The notes beneath the pieces were generated by a model. The model had not been told where the DNA came from and did no database searches. It worked only from the letters and a program-made list of their open reading frames with translations. Made by a program: the position numbers and the translations under genes. Of a stretch of 64,000 nt of DNA, positions 45,724 through 54,747 are shown in pieces. Within the stretch, counting starts at the first letter, position 1, and the number at the start of each line of letters is the position of its first letter. This DNA is from Bacteroidota bacterium. Lineage in GTDB: Bacteria > Bacteroidota > Bacteroidia > UKL13-3. The stretch lies in assembly GCA_947507965.1 (NCBI GenBank), contig CANNQU010000006.1, positions 17,781 to 81,780 on the forward strand, given 5' to 3'.

Positions 45724-46530
45724 ATGAATATTGATTTAAATTTAGGGCTATTAAGCCAGGTCTATGGTGATATTGATGTAACGATGGATATTCTTTGTCC
45801 GGAAGGATTGGCCTATAGCGAATGGTTTGAGAATGAAGAACGCACCGACGATGGACTCTACAAAGATTATCTTGACTCCGTATTTAATCGTAATGCCTAT
45901 ATGGTGGAGCAAAAAGGAGATGAATACAAACCATTGGTGCCGTTAACTTTTGATGGCTTTCTTAAGTCGGCACATTATGAGAAGGAAGAACCAGATTATT
46001 ATGTTGCTTTTATTGAGCTTTTCTCCAACTGTGTTTGGGATATATTTTCCGGCAATAATGCCGTTGTAAAAGAGAATGAAAAAGTGGAACTGGGCTCATG
46101 GCGTGGTAGTGCGCAATTCATTGCCGACTTTGTAAATCATTCTTGTCATGCGGATTGTAAATTTCAAAGCAGTGATTTTTATTGTGGCAATATTGATGAT
46201 GCTTTTCGTAAGGATTATTTACCGATCTATGAAATAATTTTCGAGCGACTAAAAGAATCTCAATGTAGTTGGATTATTGATGAAGAGATTACGATGGCTA
46301 TTGATGTAGAGTTTGGTGAAGAAATGGAAAAAAGCGAGGCCATGAAATTGAAAGAAAGTACGTTATTGGTGGCATTGGCAGAGAATATGAACCAGGAGCA
46401 GTTGAAACGGGTGGAAAAGGAAATAATAGCCGAACAGAAGAAGGAAACCAATACTCCAGATACCCTTCCTGCGGTGGTTCAGGCCTATTTCAATGTTTAT
46501 GGTGTGATGCCGTTAATACTCAAAAAATAA
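45724..46530 (+). CDS. Uncharacterised acidic cytosolic protein (268 aa)
   Basis: No signal peptide or transmembrane segment. The protein is acidic and aromatic-rich (ILCPEGLAYSEWFENEERTDDGLYKDYL), with a cysteine/histidine cluster in the middle (NHSCHADCKFQSSDFYCGN) that could bind a metal, though spacing fits no zinc-finger class I know. The last 90 residues are charged helices. The track start at 45592 is 132 bp too long: the ATG at 45724 directly follows a good -7 box. I do not recognise a family. The gene stands alone between the divisome group and a coiled-coil protein. Confidence 0.7.
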   Translation: MNIDLNLGLLSQVYGDIDVTMDILCPEGLAYSEWFENEERTDDGLYKDYLDSVFNRNAYMVEQKGDEYKPLVPLTFDGFLKSAHYEKEEPDYYVAFIELFSNCVWDIFSGNNAVVKENEKVELGSWRGSAQFIADFVNHSCHADCKFQSSDFYCGNIDDAFRKDYLPIYEIIFERLKESQCSWIIDEEITMAIDVEFGEEMEKSEAMKLKESTLLVALAENMNQEQLKRVEKEIIAEQKKETNTPDTLPAVVQAYFNVYGVMPLILKK

Positions 46531-46611
46531 GGGAAACACTTTTGGATATTGAGAAACGAAATAAAAATGTAACTTTGTAAATGTTGAATCAAAAATATTT
46601 ATATCTTCACT

Positions 46612-47520
46612 ATGGCAGATCAAAATAAAACAAATAAAGTAATACTTCTTATCGTTGTTGGGGTTTTGGTAGTATTAAATGTGTTATTCATTACCAATTA
46701 TTTGAATACTAAGGAAGAGAAAAAGCAGGTTGAATTAAAGCTTGTAAGTACCGAAAAGGCAAACGAAGAACTAAAAAAGCAATATAGTGATGTGCTCGCA
46801 CAGCTTGATGAATATAAGGGAAGTAATGAGAAGTTGAATGTATTGGTTGATCAGCAGAAGGAAGAATTAGATGCAAAAGTCAAACAAATTCAACAAATGA
46901 TAAAAGAGAAGAAGGTGGATAAAACACAGTTGGATAGGGCTCTGGATGAAATTAAGCAACTCACGGGTATGCGTAACAAGTTATTGGAGCGAGTTGATTC
47001 CTTAAACGCAGCCAATGGCATTCTTAAAGATCAAAATGTAGGTTTGATGAATGATGTTAAGGATGCAAATGATAAAAATGAAAATCTTACTGTTGAAAAT
47101 ACAGGGCTAAAAAATAAGGTTGCGGTGGCAAGTGTTTTGAAAGCGGAAAACTTAACGGCAGCTACCTACAATGTAAAAGGTAAGGAAAAGGAAACGTCTA
47201 AAGTTTCTTCTGTTAATAGAGTTAAAATCACCTTCAAACTGGGAGAGAATTTTGTTGCAGAGAAGAATCAGAAGGTTATCTATATGAAAATTATTAGTCC
47301 CGGAGGAACTACGATTCAATCTCCCGATCGAGGGACTTTTACCTTCCAAGGAAATGAGACCTCCTACACTCAAAAAATCGAATTTCAATATACCAATACC
47401 AAGCAACAACTTCAACTGGTATGGGATAAAGGCAATGCTAATTTAATCAAAGGCGAGTATAAAGTAGAGCTCTACTGCGAAGGGTTTATTGTTGGCAGCG
47501 GAAGCTTCAGCCTACGCTAG
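46612..47520 (+). CDS. Membrane-anchored coiled-coil protein, uncharacterised
   Basis: An N-terminal transmembrane helix (VILLIVVGVLVVLNVLFITNYL, about residues 10-31) leads into a long coiled coil (about 35-175, heptad-rich with many K/E/L). A C-terminal beta-rich domain of about 120 residues follows (RVKITFKLGENFVAEKNQKVIYMKIISPGG, NLIKGEYKVELYCEGFIVGSGSFSL). The topology suggests a periplasm-facing extended protein. This architecture is common among conserved hypothetical proteins in Bacteroidota; no function is assigned. It is convergent with, and overlaps by 4 bp, the DUF2461 gene. Confidence 0.7.
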   Translation: MADQNKTNKVILLIVVGVLVVLNVLFITNYLNTKEEKKQVELKLVSTEKANEELKKQYSDVLAQLDEYKGSNEKLNVLVDQQKEELDAKVKQIQQMIKEKKVDKTQLDRALDEIKQLTGMRNKLLERVDSLNAANGILKDQNVGLMNDVKDANDKNENLTVENTGLKNKVAVASVLKAENLTAATYNVKGKEKETSKVSSVNRVKITFKLGENFVAEKNQKVIYMKIISPGGTTIQSPDRGTFTFQGNETSYTQKIEFQYTNTKQQLQLVWDKGNANLIKGEYKVELYCEGFIVGSGSFSLR

Positions 47521-48176
47521 TCCGTCATCGCTCGTTGTAAGAATACATTTAACGGACGAAGCGTTTTGAAGGCTTGAATAATAGTCTTCTCAAACTCATT
47601 GGTAAGGATTTTCTCATCTTCAATTTTTGTCATCGCATACCATTGCTTCTGTTTTATATAGCTTATCGCTTCACTGGTTGAGTCGAATCCTTTGGGTGGC
47701 TTAATGAGGGCCTCTCCTTTAATTTCTTCAAAGGTGCCTCTAAATGGTTTCGATCTTACAATTTTCAAAAACTCTTTCGAATTATATTCAATTTCCTGCC
47801 TTACTTTCTGCAACTCGTCAGGCATTAGTAGATATGCCCCTCCCCCCACAAAAACCGACCCAGGCTCCAGCTGTATATAATAACCAGGATAAGTACTCTT
47901 GCGCCCTTTAAAGCAAATAGCGGCACCAAAATTTGATTTATAAGGGGTCTTGTTTTTACTGAACCGAATATCTCTGTTAATTCTGAAAAGGCATTCTTTG
48001 GCTTTAACTTCAGCAATTTCTGGATCAAATGCAGCAATTTTAGGGATTAAATGGTCAATAAAATCAATGAAATTAGTTTTTGCATTAGTATATTCTTGAC
48101 GGTGTAAATCAAACCATTCCTTCGAATTGTTCTTCTTTAATTCCTTCAGAAATACGATAGTTTCTTTTTGGATCAT
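47517..48176 (-). CDS. DUF2461 domain protein
   Basis: Matches the DUF2461 family of cytosolic proteins of unknown function: the start FLKELKKNNSKEWFDLHRQEY, the central FRINRDIRFSKNKTPYKSNFGAAI, the segment GYYIQLEPGSVFVGGGAYLL and the end YAMTKIEDEKILTNEFEKTI. The length (219) is usual. The blocks recall nucleotide- or nucleic-acid-related folds, but no activity is established. It is likely followed in the chromosome by convergent transcription from the coiled-coil gene, with no terminator between them. Confidence 0.88.
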   Translation of the reverse strand: MIQKETIVFLKELKKNNSKEWFDLHRQEYTNAKTNFIDFIDHLIPKIAAFDPEIAEVKAKECLFRINRDIRFSKNKTPYKSNFGAAICFKGRKSTYPGYYIQLEPGSVFVGGGAYLLMPDELQKVRQEIEYNSKEFLKIVRSKPFRGTFEEIKGEALIKPPKGFDSTSEAISYIKQKQWYAMTKIEDEKILTNEFEKTIIQAFKTLRPLNVFLQRAMTD

Positions 48177-48243
48177 GTATTTTTAGTTATATAGGATTCT
48201 GAAAATAAAAAATAAGATAGTAGGTGATTTTGGACTAGAACCA

Positions 48244-49056
48244 TTAATCTTCCGTTTCAATTTCTGTCTCTTCAGGAGCATTGGGTATAAAATTTTTTAT
48301 GCTATTACTTAAGTCGAGATAAATATTTTTTAAGTGGTCGTCTGTTTTTAAGAGTTCTAAATGTTTTGATATTGTTTTTTCATCTCCCCGTATCGCAGGC
48401 CCTGTTTGATTTCTAGCCGGTGATTGAAGCATTGCATTCTGAGCCGTTTGTAAAATAATGGGTTTTAAATTTTCAAAGTCTAAACCTTGATCCTGCAGCA
48501 TTTTTTCGGCCAATGCAAATAAATGGTTTGAGAAATTATTAGCAAAAACAGCAGCGAGGTGATATCGTAAACGTTCTTCATCATTAACTTGGATGGCGTA
48601 ACTGGTAATCTCAAAGGCAAGCTCCTCTATCATTTGTATGGTTTCCTCATTGCTTCCATCGAAAAACATACACATCGTATTCACATCGATCAAATCGCCT
48701 TTTCGAAGGCTTTGGTATGGATATAGCACGCCATAATTGATGGAGGTTGAACGTAAGATTTCCTTGGAGGTTGCCCCAGAGGTATGCAGCACGATTTTGT
48801 TATCGGTTTGTAATTGCGCTGCTACCTCTCCAATCGCATCGTCGGTGATGGCAATGATATACACATCCATGTCAGCTTCATCGCGTAAATGGGAGATATT
48901 ATCGATTGGGTCGGCATTAATTTTTTTTGCAAGCGTCGTTGCGTTCTCGAAGTTGCGACTGTATACTTGGGTTATGCTGTTGTTTGCTTTGCGCAAAGCC
49001 CTTGCAATAAAGGTGGCGACGTTTCCCGAACCTAAAATGGCGATTTTTCTTCTCAT
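48244..49056 (-). CDS. Rossmann-fold DUF2520 protein
   Basis: An NADP-binding Rossmann domain at the N-terminus (KIAILGSGNVATFIARALRKA) and a C-terminal helical DUF2520 domain (HLAAVFANNFSNHLFALAEKML, LQSPARNQTGPAIRGDEKTI). It is related to the F420-dependent NADP reductase/6-phosphogluconate dehydrogenase-like superfamily. The substrate is unknown. It lies 81 bp downstream of rplS, separated from it by an intrinsic terminator, and 67 bp upstream of the DUF2461 gene, with which it may be co-transcribed. Confidence 0.85.
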   Translation of the reverse strand: MRRKIAILGSGNVATFIARALRKANNSITQVYSRNFENATTLAKKINADPIDNISHLRDEADMDVYIIAITDDAIGEVAAQLQTDNKIVLHTSGATSKEILRSTSINYGVLYPYQSLRKGDLIDVNTMCMFFDGSNEETIQMIEELAFEITSYAIQVNDEERLRYHLAAVFANNFSNHLFALAEKMLQDQGLDFENLKPIILQTAQNAMLQSPARNQTGPAIRGDEKTISKHLELLKTDDHLKNIYLDLSNSIKNFIPNAPEETEIETED

Positions 49057-49080
49057 GATGGATGGACAATAATACGCAAT

Positions 49081-49115
49081 AAAAAAACCCTTAGCATAAT
49101 ACTAAGGGTTTTTTA
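49081..49115. terminator. Intrinsic terminator downstream of rplS
   Basis: AAAAAAACCCTTAG pairs with CTAAGGGTTTTTT around a 7-nt loop. A/T tracts on both sides make it bidirectional. It follows the rplS stop by about 22 bp on the minus strand. Confidence 0.85.
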
Positions 49116-49137
49116 TTTTTATGGTTATAGGAATTCG

Positions 49138-49485
49138 TTACTTAACACGTAATTCTTTAATTCGGGCTGCTTTTCCTTGTAATTTGCGAAGATAAAACAC
49201 ACGTGCTCTGCGCACTTTACCACGGCTATTTACTTCCACTTTTTCAACAAAAGGGCTATTCAATGGGAAGATACGCTCAACGCCAACGCCATTTGATATT
49301 TTGCGAACCGTAAAGTTGGCACCCATTCCTGAATTACGACGCTGTAAAACAACACCATTAAATAGCTGGGTACGTTCTTTATTTCCTTCCTTAATCTTGT
49401 AAGAAACCGTTACGGTATCACCGGCTTTAAATTCTGGCAGGTTTGCTTTTATATATTCTTGTTCAATAACTTTAATGAAATTCAT
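49138..49485 (-). CDS. rplS: 50S ribosomal protein L19
   Basis: A large-subunit protein at the 30S-50S interface. Recognised by [43 protein letters not shown]-type block ([21 protein letters not shown]) and the end [24 protein letters not shown]. The start is the ATG at 49485 ([11 protein letters not shown], 115 residues): the longer track start at 49518 lies upstream of the -7 box TATATTTGC. It is not linked to rpsP-rimM-trmD here, unlike the arrangement in many other phyla. Confidence 0.96.
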   Translation of the reverse strand: MNFIKVIEQEYIKANLPEFKAGDTVTVSYKIKEGNKERTQLFNGVVLQRRNSGMGANFTVRKISNGVGVERIFPLNSPFVEKVEVNSRGKVRRARVFYLRKLQGKAARIKELRVK

Positions 49486-49505
49486 GTGGCTAAAAATTTT
49501 GGATT

Positions 49506-49514
49506 GCAAATATA
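49506..49514 (-). promoter_or_regulatory. rplS -7 promoter element (TATATTTGC)
   Basis: An exact TAnnTTTG match on the minus strand, 20 bases before the rplS ATG. Confidence 0.65.
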
Positions 49515-49561
49515 GCAAAATCTTTGAAATGGAGAAAGAAGAGTTGGAAAAAAGAGAAAAA

Positions 49562-49738
49562 TTAGTGGCGTTTTGTATTTAAAAGGGAGTCGTTAGGCCT
49601 TGTTTGTAATTGCAGGGTATCTAAAGCGGCCGGTGGTAATAAGGTCAGCGTATCCAATGGCGTAGATTTCACCTCTGTTTTATGAGTACACGAGTACATG
49701 ATGGAAAGGGTAAGAAGCAGTAAAAATAAATTTTTCAT
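49562..49738 (-). CDS. Small lipoprotein, 58 residues
   Basis: Too short for the ORF track. It reads [17 protein letters not shown], a clear lipoprotein signal with acylated Cys17, then a 41-residue Thr/Leu/Pro-rich tail ([19 protein letters not shown]) and TAA. The tail contains a repeated D-T-L pattern and ends in a basic KRH. A purine-rich GATGGTGAAATG precedes the ATG, and a perfect inverted repeat lies 11 bp upstream. The signal peptide makes a coding role likely. No family recognised. Such short lipoproteins are usually missed by gene callers. Confidence 0.65.
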   Translation of the reverse strand: MKNLFLLLLTLSIMYSCTHKTEVKSTPLDTLTLLPPAALDTLQLQTRPNDSLLNTKRH

Positions 49739-49748
49739 ATCATTTCAC

Positions 49749-49765
49749 CATCCACCATGTGGATG
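49749..49765. promoter_or_regulatory. Short palindrome CATCCAC-CAT-GTGGATG
   Basis: A perfect 7-bp inverted repeat with a 3-nt centre, 11 bp upstream of the small lipoprotein ATG, in the region shared with the divergent T9SS protein gene. It could be a protein-binding site or leader hairpin; neither is established. Confidence 0.35.
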
Positions 49766-49911
49766 TCAAAGCACGATTTTTTCGATTTTGCAAAAATAAG
49801 GTAAAATAGTTAAAGCCTGATTTTACGAAGGCGGAAGAGAGGATTTTTTTTATTATGCCTTCGTTATAGCCTATTATTTTCATACATTCGTATCTTGCAT
49901 CCTCCTAATCA

Positions 49912-52900
49912 ATGAAACATTTTTTTTTATTTCTTCTCATTTTATTTCGTGTTGTTGTCTTCTCGCAATCTGTAACACTCACGGCGATCTACTCCGGCAG
50001 CACCACCAATTCATCAAAAATGGCCGGCGACCTGGATAGCATAGGAGATGGTAATGCTCGGGCATTCTTGAAGTTTGATTTAAGCGGGTTGTCAAGTTCT
50101 ACTGTCATCACGGCGGCATCACTTCAATACTATAATTATGGTGGCCTTGGGGGGTCAAGTGTTAGTAACTCTGTTTTTGCGTTAGATCATGATCCACTTA
50201 CAACCTCGGCAGCTACCTTATTTACCGACTGCGGAGATGCATCACCATTATCGGGTAATTTGGCTTCCTTGATATGGTCACAGCCTATTCCTGCTTTATA
50301 TAATACGGTACTAAATTCCAATGGTATTGCATTCCTAAATTCTAGCCTAGGTACCTACGCTCTACTCGCACTCACGCGCGATGCCGGGGGAACCAATACC
50401 TATAATTTTAGAGGATATTTGAATACGGCCAATGCTCCCAAATTGGTGCTTACTTATTATACGCTTACACCTTGTATTACGACCCCAATTGCGGGTACCG
50501 CAGTGTCTAGTTCATTATTTCCATGCACTGGCGAGCAAATTGTCCTTTCACTCAATGGAACGTCGCTATCCTCAGGCCTGGGCTTTCAATGGCAAATAGA
50601 TACCACCGGAAGTAGCAAATGGACCAATATTACGGGTGCAACCGCCAATACCTATTCTTTTATTTCTACAATAACTCATGCGTATCGATGTATGGTAAGG
50701 TGTATGGCTACTTTGGATAGTAGTGCTTCCGATAGTGTGAAAATAGGAGTCGGTGGAATTATCAGCTTTCCTTATCAGGAGAATTTTGAAAAAACCGACG
50801 GAGGATGGAGCGGTAAAGATATTGGCAGCGGTAAGCAAGAATGGCTTTGGGGAGCACCAACTAAAACAAAAACAAACGGCACGGTAAACGGACTTTATTG
50901 TTGGTCAACAAATTTGAATAGCGATTACACCGACTTATCAAACTATGTTTTAGAGTCACCGTGCTTAAATTTTACAGCGGTTTCACTTCCCAGACTCTCC
51001 TTCTCCATGCGGTTTTTAACAGAAGTTGATTATGATGGATTGTTTCTCGAAGTGAGTACCGATGGGGGGGCTACTTGGAGTAAAGTACCCGCTTCCGATA
51101 TCCTTGCAAATACGTACAACAGTAATTCTACCATTGCCGTGTTTACTCCTCCGGCTTGGTGTGGCGACAATGGTGGGTGGATGCGTTATGTTGTTTCATT
51201 AGCTACGCTGGGAGGAGTATCGTCGGCTAAGGTGCGGGTGCATTTTCAAAGTGATAACTTTGTTACCGATGAAGGGGTTGCTTTTGATAGTGTGGTAATT
51301 AGTAACACGTTTAAAGATTTAACAGTGACATCGCTCATCTCGCCCGTAAACGCTTGCAGTCCGACAGGTGCCAATGGGGTAAAAATAAGTGTTACAAATT
51401 TTGGGCTTACCATTAATTCAGGAACTAAAATCCCAGTCTCTTATCAATTAAATAAAGGAGCTATTATTACGGATACGATTCTATTAACGGCCTCATTATC
51501 AATTGGCGATTCCATACACTATTCTTTCAAAACGGTGGTAAATATTAATGTTTTTGGGTCGTATGATTTTAAAATATGGGTTTCACTGCCCAGTGATTCT
51601 GACCGAGCTAATGATACACTTTATAAAACTATTGCTATTATTAGCGTTACGTCGCTTCCCTATCGAGAAAATTTCGAGATCAGTGATGGTGGATGGACGA
51701 GTAAGCCACTTTCAGGAACATTCAATGATTTTATGTGGGGAGTGCCAATCAAATCATTTATCGCTGGTGCAGCAAGCGGCACGAACTGCTGGATAACAAA
51801 AGTTAATGGCGACTATGACGACCTTTCTAACTATGTTTTAGAATCACCTTGTATTGATTTAAGTAATGCAGCATTTCCGACGCTCTCCTTCTCGTTAAAA
51901 TTCAGTACCGAAAACAACTATGATGGATGTATTTTAGAGTCCACGATAAACGGAGGTCTTAGTTGGATAAAAGTAACCAATTTTTTGCAAGGCGGATATA
52001 ATAATACCTCCAATGTCGGCGTTTTAACATCCCCTCAGTGGAGTGGGATAAGTTCCGGATGGCAGAGAGTTATTACTCCTCTGTTGGGTTTTGCAGGGCA
52101 AAGTAATGTAAAATTTCGCTTGCATTTTGCGAGCGACTTAAGCACTACCGATGAAGGTGTAGCCTTTGATAGCATTACCATCACAGATATTTATAGTAAA
52201 GATATTGGCGTTTCTGGTGTTATTAGCCCTGTAAATGGTTGTGGACTTACTTCCTTAACGCCACTTGGGGTGAAGTTGAAAAACTACGGGAAACAACTCC
52301 CCGCGGGTACAAAATTTCTCGCTGGGTTTAGAATGGTCGATTTTAATAATCTCTTCATTTCGGCAGGAATGGATACGATAACTCTCACATCCGCATTTAA
52401 TCTGAACGACTCATTATATCATACGTTTAGTGCGAAACTAAATTTATCGGTTGCTGGGTACTATATCATAAAAAGTTGGACGAGCCTAGCTAATGACAGT
52501 GATAAGGTTAATGATACGTTATATAATTTCCCGATACTCTCCAGAGCATCGATAAACACTTTTCCGTATAGTGAAAATTTTGAGATAAGCGAAGGTACTT
52601 GGTATGGGGAGTCGATATCGGGTAGTTCGATTAATGAATGGGATTGGAATTTCCCGGTGAAACCAATCATAAGCTTTACACCCAATGGACAGCAATGTTG
52701 GCTCACCAACCCGTTTAACAATTATGCCCACAATTCAAATAATGCGCTCTATTCTCCGTGTTTCGATTTTTCTGCTTTGGTTAATCCGGAGATAAGTTTT
52801 CTTATGCGTTTTAAGATTCAATCCAATTACGATGCCATGGTGTTAGAGTCTTCGATTAATGGTGGAGCTAGTTGGCAACGGGTGGATTCCTCCAATTTTA

Positions 52901-54741
52901 TGGCAGCATATAATAATACGTCCTCTTTGGGTGGCATAGCACCCCCTAAATGGAGTGGTGATAATTTATTGTGGAATCGATATACCATAAATTTAGTGAG
53001 TTTTGCCTCTCAAAGTAATGTACAGTTTCGTTTTCATTTTAAAAGTGATGCAACAGTGAACGATGAAGGTGCTGCCATTGATAGCGTGGTCATCCACGAT
53101 AATGTATATAACGATCTCAGTTTATCATCAGTTATGTCACCCATTAGCAAATGCGGCCTTGGCAATGCAGAAACGGTTCGTATCGCCATTCGGAATAAAG
53201 GAAACCTAATGGTTCCTGCAGGTACGGTAATTACAGTGTCGTATAAAATTAATACCGGCGTTCCCGTTGACGAATATTTTACTTTTCCTTTTGATTTGCC
53301 TGTTAATGGATTGGTAAATTATAATTTTATCGCACCGGCTAATCTTAGTTTGGCAGGCCCCTATTATTTTACTTTATATTGTAGTTTTTGGGCAGATATA
53401 AATGCGGCGAATGATACCATAAGTAATTATTACGTCTCCACAAAGGCTATCGTTAGTTCATTCCCTTATACCGAAAATTTCGCGGTAAGTACTCCTAACT
53501 GGTCGTCAACAGGAGGAAGTAATGAGCAATGGCGAATTTCAAATGTGTTAACCAATCCAAGCATGCCTGCACATTCCGGAAGTTATATGGCCGTATTTAA
53601 TGCTGATAGTTTTTCTACGAATGCTACCTCCCGACTGATTTCTCCCTGCTTCGATTTTTCATCATTAAATTCTCATGCGACGCTTTCATTCTATATGACC
53701 TTCAATAGTTTAAATGCTTTAAAAACAGACTCTCTAAGCGTATTAATATCATCAGATGATGGGGCTAGCTGGTTAAATATATATACGTTAAGTCGTTATC
53801 AAAGTGACTATGCTTCCCCACAATGGAATCGAGCAGATATTGATATTTCGCCTTTTGCCGGTCAAGCTAAAATATTAATCGCTTTTGAGGCGTTGGGTAA
53901 AAAAGGAACTAATTTTGCCATCGACGATATCTCGATCTACGCTACCGAGATACGTTCCATTGCTGGCATCTTTAGTGCTGCTGCACCTTGTACGATAGTG
54001 AGCGGAAGCAACTGGATCGATTTGAGAGATGACCAAAATGCACTGATCGCACAAATTAATCCCAATGGAAGTAGTCTAGGGTCGGTATGTTATGGGTTAA
54101 ATGTCGTGCAGAATACGCTTCGTTTAGAACGAATAGGGGTACATCCAAACAAAAAAGACCAATATTATTTTGTGAGAAACCTATGGCTTCAATCAAGTAT
54201 TACTCCTACGCAGCCTGTGGGAATAAGGTTATTTTACCTTCCTTCCGAATTTAACTTGACACAGGATAGTGTAAAGAATAGAATTGGAACGTCGATCTCA
54301 AAAAACGATTTTCAGGTACAGAATTATAATAATGCAATATTTCCAGATGATCTTGACCTTTTAAATAACGATTATAATACGGGCACCACCGTTTATATTG
54401 CGCCTTCAGATAATCTGCTGAATGGATTTAATAGTTTCAATTTTTCAACTTTAAAATTAGGAGAGCTGAGCTTGGTTTATAGAAAACAAGTAACTGGACT
54501 TGATCGAACAAGTAATAAAGCTGGGTTTAGGCTTTATCCCAACCCAACAGCAATGGAGTTGAATATCGTAAATGAGTATCTACCCAGGAACAGCTCGTAT
54601 TCAATTTATAATTCTATCGGACAATGTGTAATCAGGGGTGAAATAAGCGAGATTAATACCCACCTCGATATTCGTTCACTTCCGGTGGGCGTTTATTTAA
54701 TTGCCATTGGACGTGAAGCTCAAAAATTCGCTAAAGAATAG
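49912..54741 (+). CDS. Large secreted T9SS-sorted protein with four ~300-residue repeats
   Basis: A signal peptide (MKHFFLFLLILFRVVVFSQS) is followed by a DNRLRE-like beta-sandwich (about 20-180) and an Ig-like segment (about 190-280). Four repeat units then begin near residues 286, 582, 884 and 1184. Units 1-3 each have a MAM/jelly-roll-like module starting FPYxENFE..GW, then a CARDB-like beta-sandwich beginning SxISPVNxC. Unit 4 is a diverged, shorter jelly roll (FPYTENFAVSTPNW). A unique region (about 1340-1525) precedes a type A T9SS sorting domain (FRLYPNPTAMELNI...SLPVGVYLIAI). Translocated by T9SS and probably surface-anchored. An adhesin or glycan-binding role is plausible; no catalytic motif is seen. 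Confidence 0.85.
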   Translation: MKHFFLFLLILFRVVVFSQSVTLTAIYSGSTTNSSKMAGDLDSIGDGNARAFLKFDLSGLSSSTVITAASLQYYNYGGLGGSSVSNSVFALDHDPLTTSAATLFTDCGDASPLSGNLASLIWSQPIPALYNTVLNSNGIAFLNSSLGTYALLALTRDAGGTNTYNFRGYLNTANAPKLVLTYYTLTPCITTPIAGTAVSSSLFPCTGEQIVLSLNGTSLSSGLGFQWQIDTTGSSKWTNITGATANTYSFISTITHAYRCMVRCMATLDSSASDSVKIGVGGIISFPYQENFEKTDGGWSGKDIGSGKQEWLWGAPTKTKTNGTVNGLYCWSTNLNSDYTDLSNYVLESPCLNFTAVSLPRLSFSMRFLTEVDYDGLFLEVSTDGGATWSKVPASDILANTYNSNSTIAVFTPPAWCGDNGGWMRYVVSLATLGGVSSAKVRVHFQSDNFVTDEGVAFDSVVISNTFKDLTVTSLISPVNACSPTGANGVKISVTNFGLTINSGTKIPVSYQLNKGAIITDTILLTASLSIGDSIHYSFKTVVNINVFGSYDFKIWVSLPSDSDRANDTLYKTIAIISVTSLPYRENFEISDGGWTSKPLSGTFNDFMWGVPIKSFIAGAASGTNCWITKVNGDYDDLSNYVLESPCIDLSNAAFPTLSFSLKFSTENNYDGCILESTINGGLSWIKVTNFLQGGYNNTSNVGVLTSPQWSGISSGWQRVITPLLGFAGQSNVKFRLHFASDLSTTDEGVAFDSITITDIYSKDIGVSGVISPVNGCGLTSLTPLGVKLKNYGKQLPAGTKFLAGFRMVDFNNLFISAGMDTITLTSAFNLNDSLYHTFSAKLNLSVAGYYIIKSWTSLANDSDKVNDTLYNFPILSRASINTFPYSENFEISEGTWYGESISGSSINEWDWNFPVKPIISFTPNGQQCWLTNPFNNYAHNSNNALYSPCFDFSALVNPEISFLMRFKIQSNYDAMVLESSINGGASWQRVDSSNFMAAYNNTSSLGGIAPPKWSGDNLLWNRYTINLVSFASQSNVQFRFHFKSDATVNDEGAAIDSVVIHDNVYNDLSLSSVMSPISKCGLGNAETVRIAIRNKGNLMVPAGTVITVSYKINTGVPVDEYFTFPFDLPVNGLVNYNFIAPANLSLAGPYYFTLYCSFWADINAANDTISNYYVSTKAIVSSFPYTENFAVSTPNWSSTGGSNEQWRISNVLTNPSMPAHSGSYMAVFNADSFSTNATSRLISPCFDFSSLNSHATLSFYMTFNSLNALKTDSLSVLISSDDGASWLNIYTLSRYQSDYASPQWNRADIDISPFAGQAKILIAFEALGKKGTNFAIDDISIYATEIRSIAGIFSAAAPCTIVSGSNWIDLRDDQNALIAQINPNGSSLGSVCYGLNVVQNTLRLERIGVHPNKKDQYYFVRNLWLQSSITPTQPVGIRLFYLPSEFNLTQDSVKNRIGTSISKNDFQVQNYNNAIFPDDLDLLNNDYNTGTTVYIAPSDNLLNGFNSFNFSTLKLGELSLVYRKQVTGLDRTSNKAGFRLYPNPTAMELNIVNEYLPRNSSYSIYNSIGQCVIRGEISEINTHLDIRSLPVGVYLIAIGREAQKFAKE

Positions 54742-54747
54742 TGGTTT

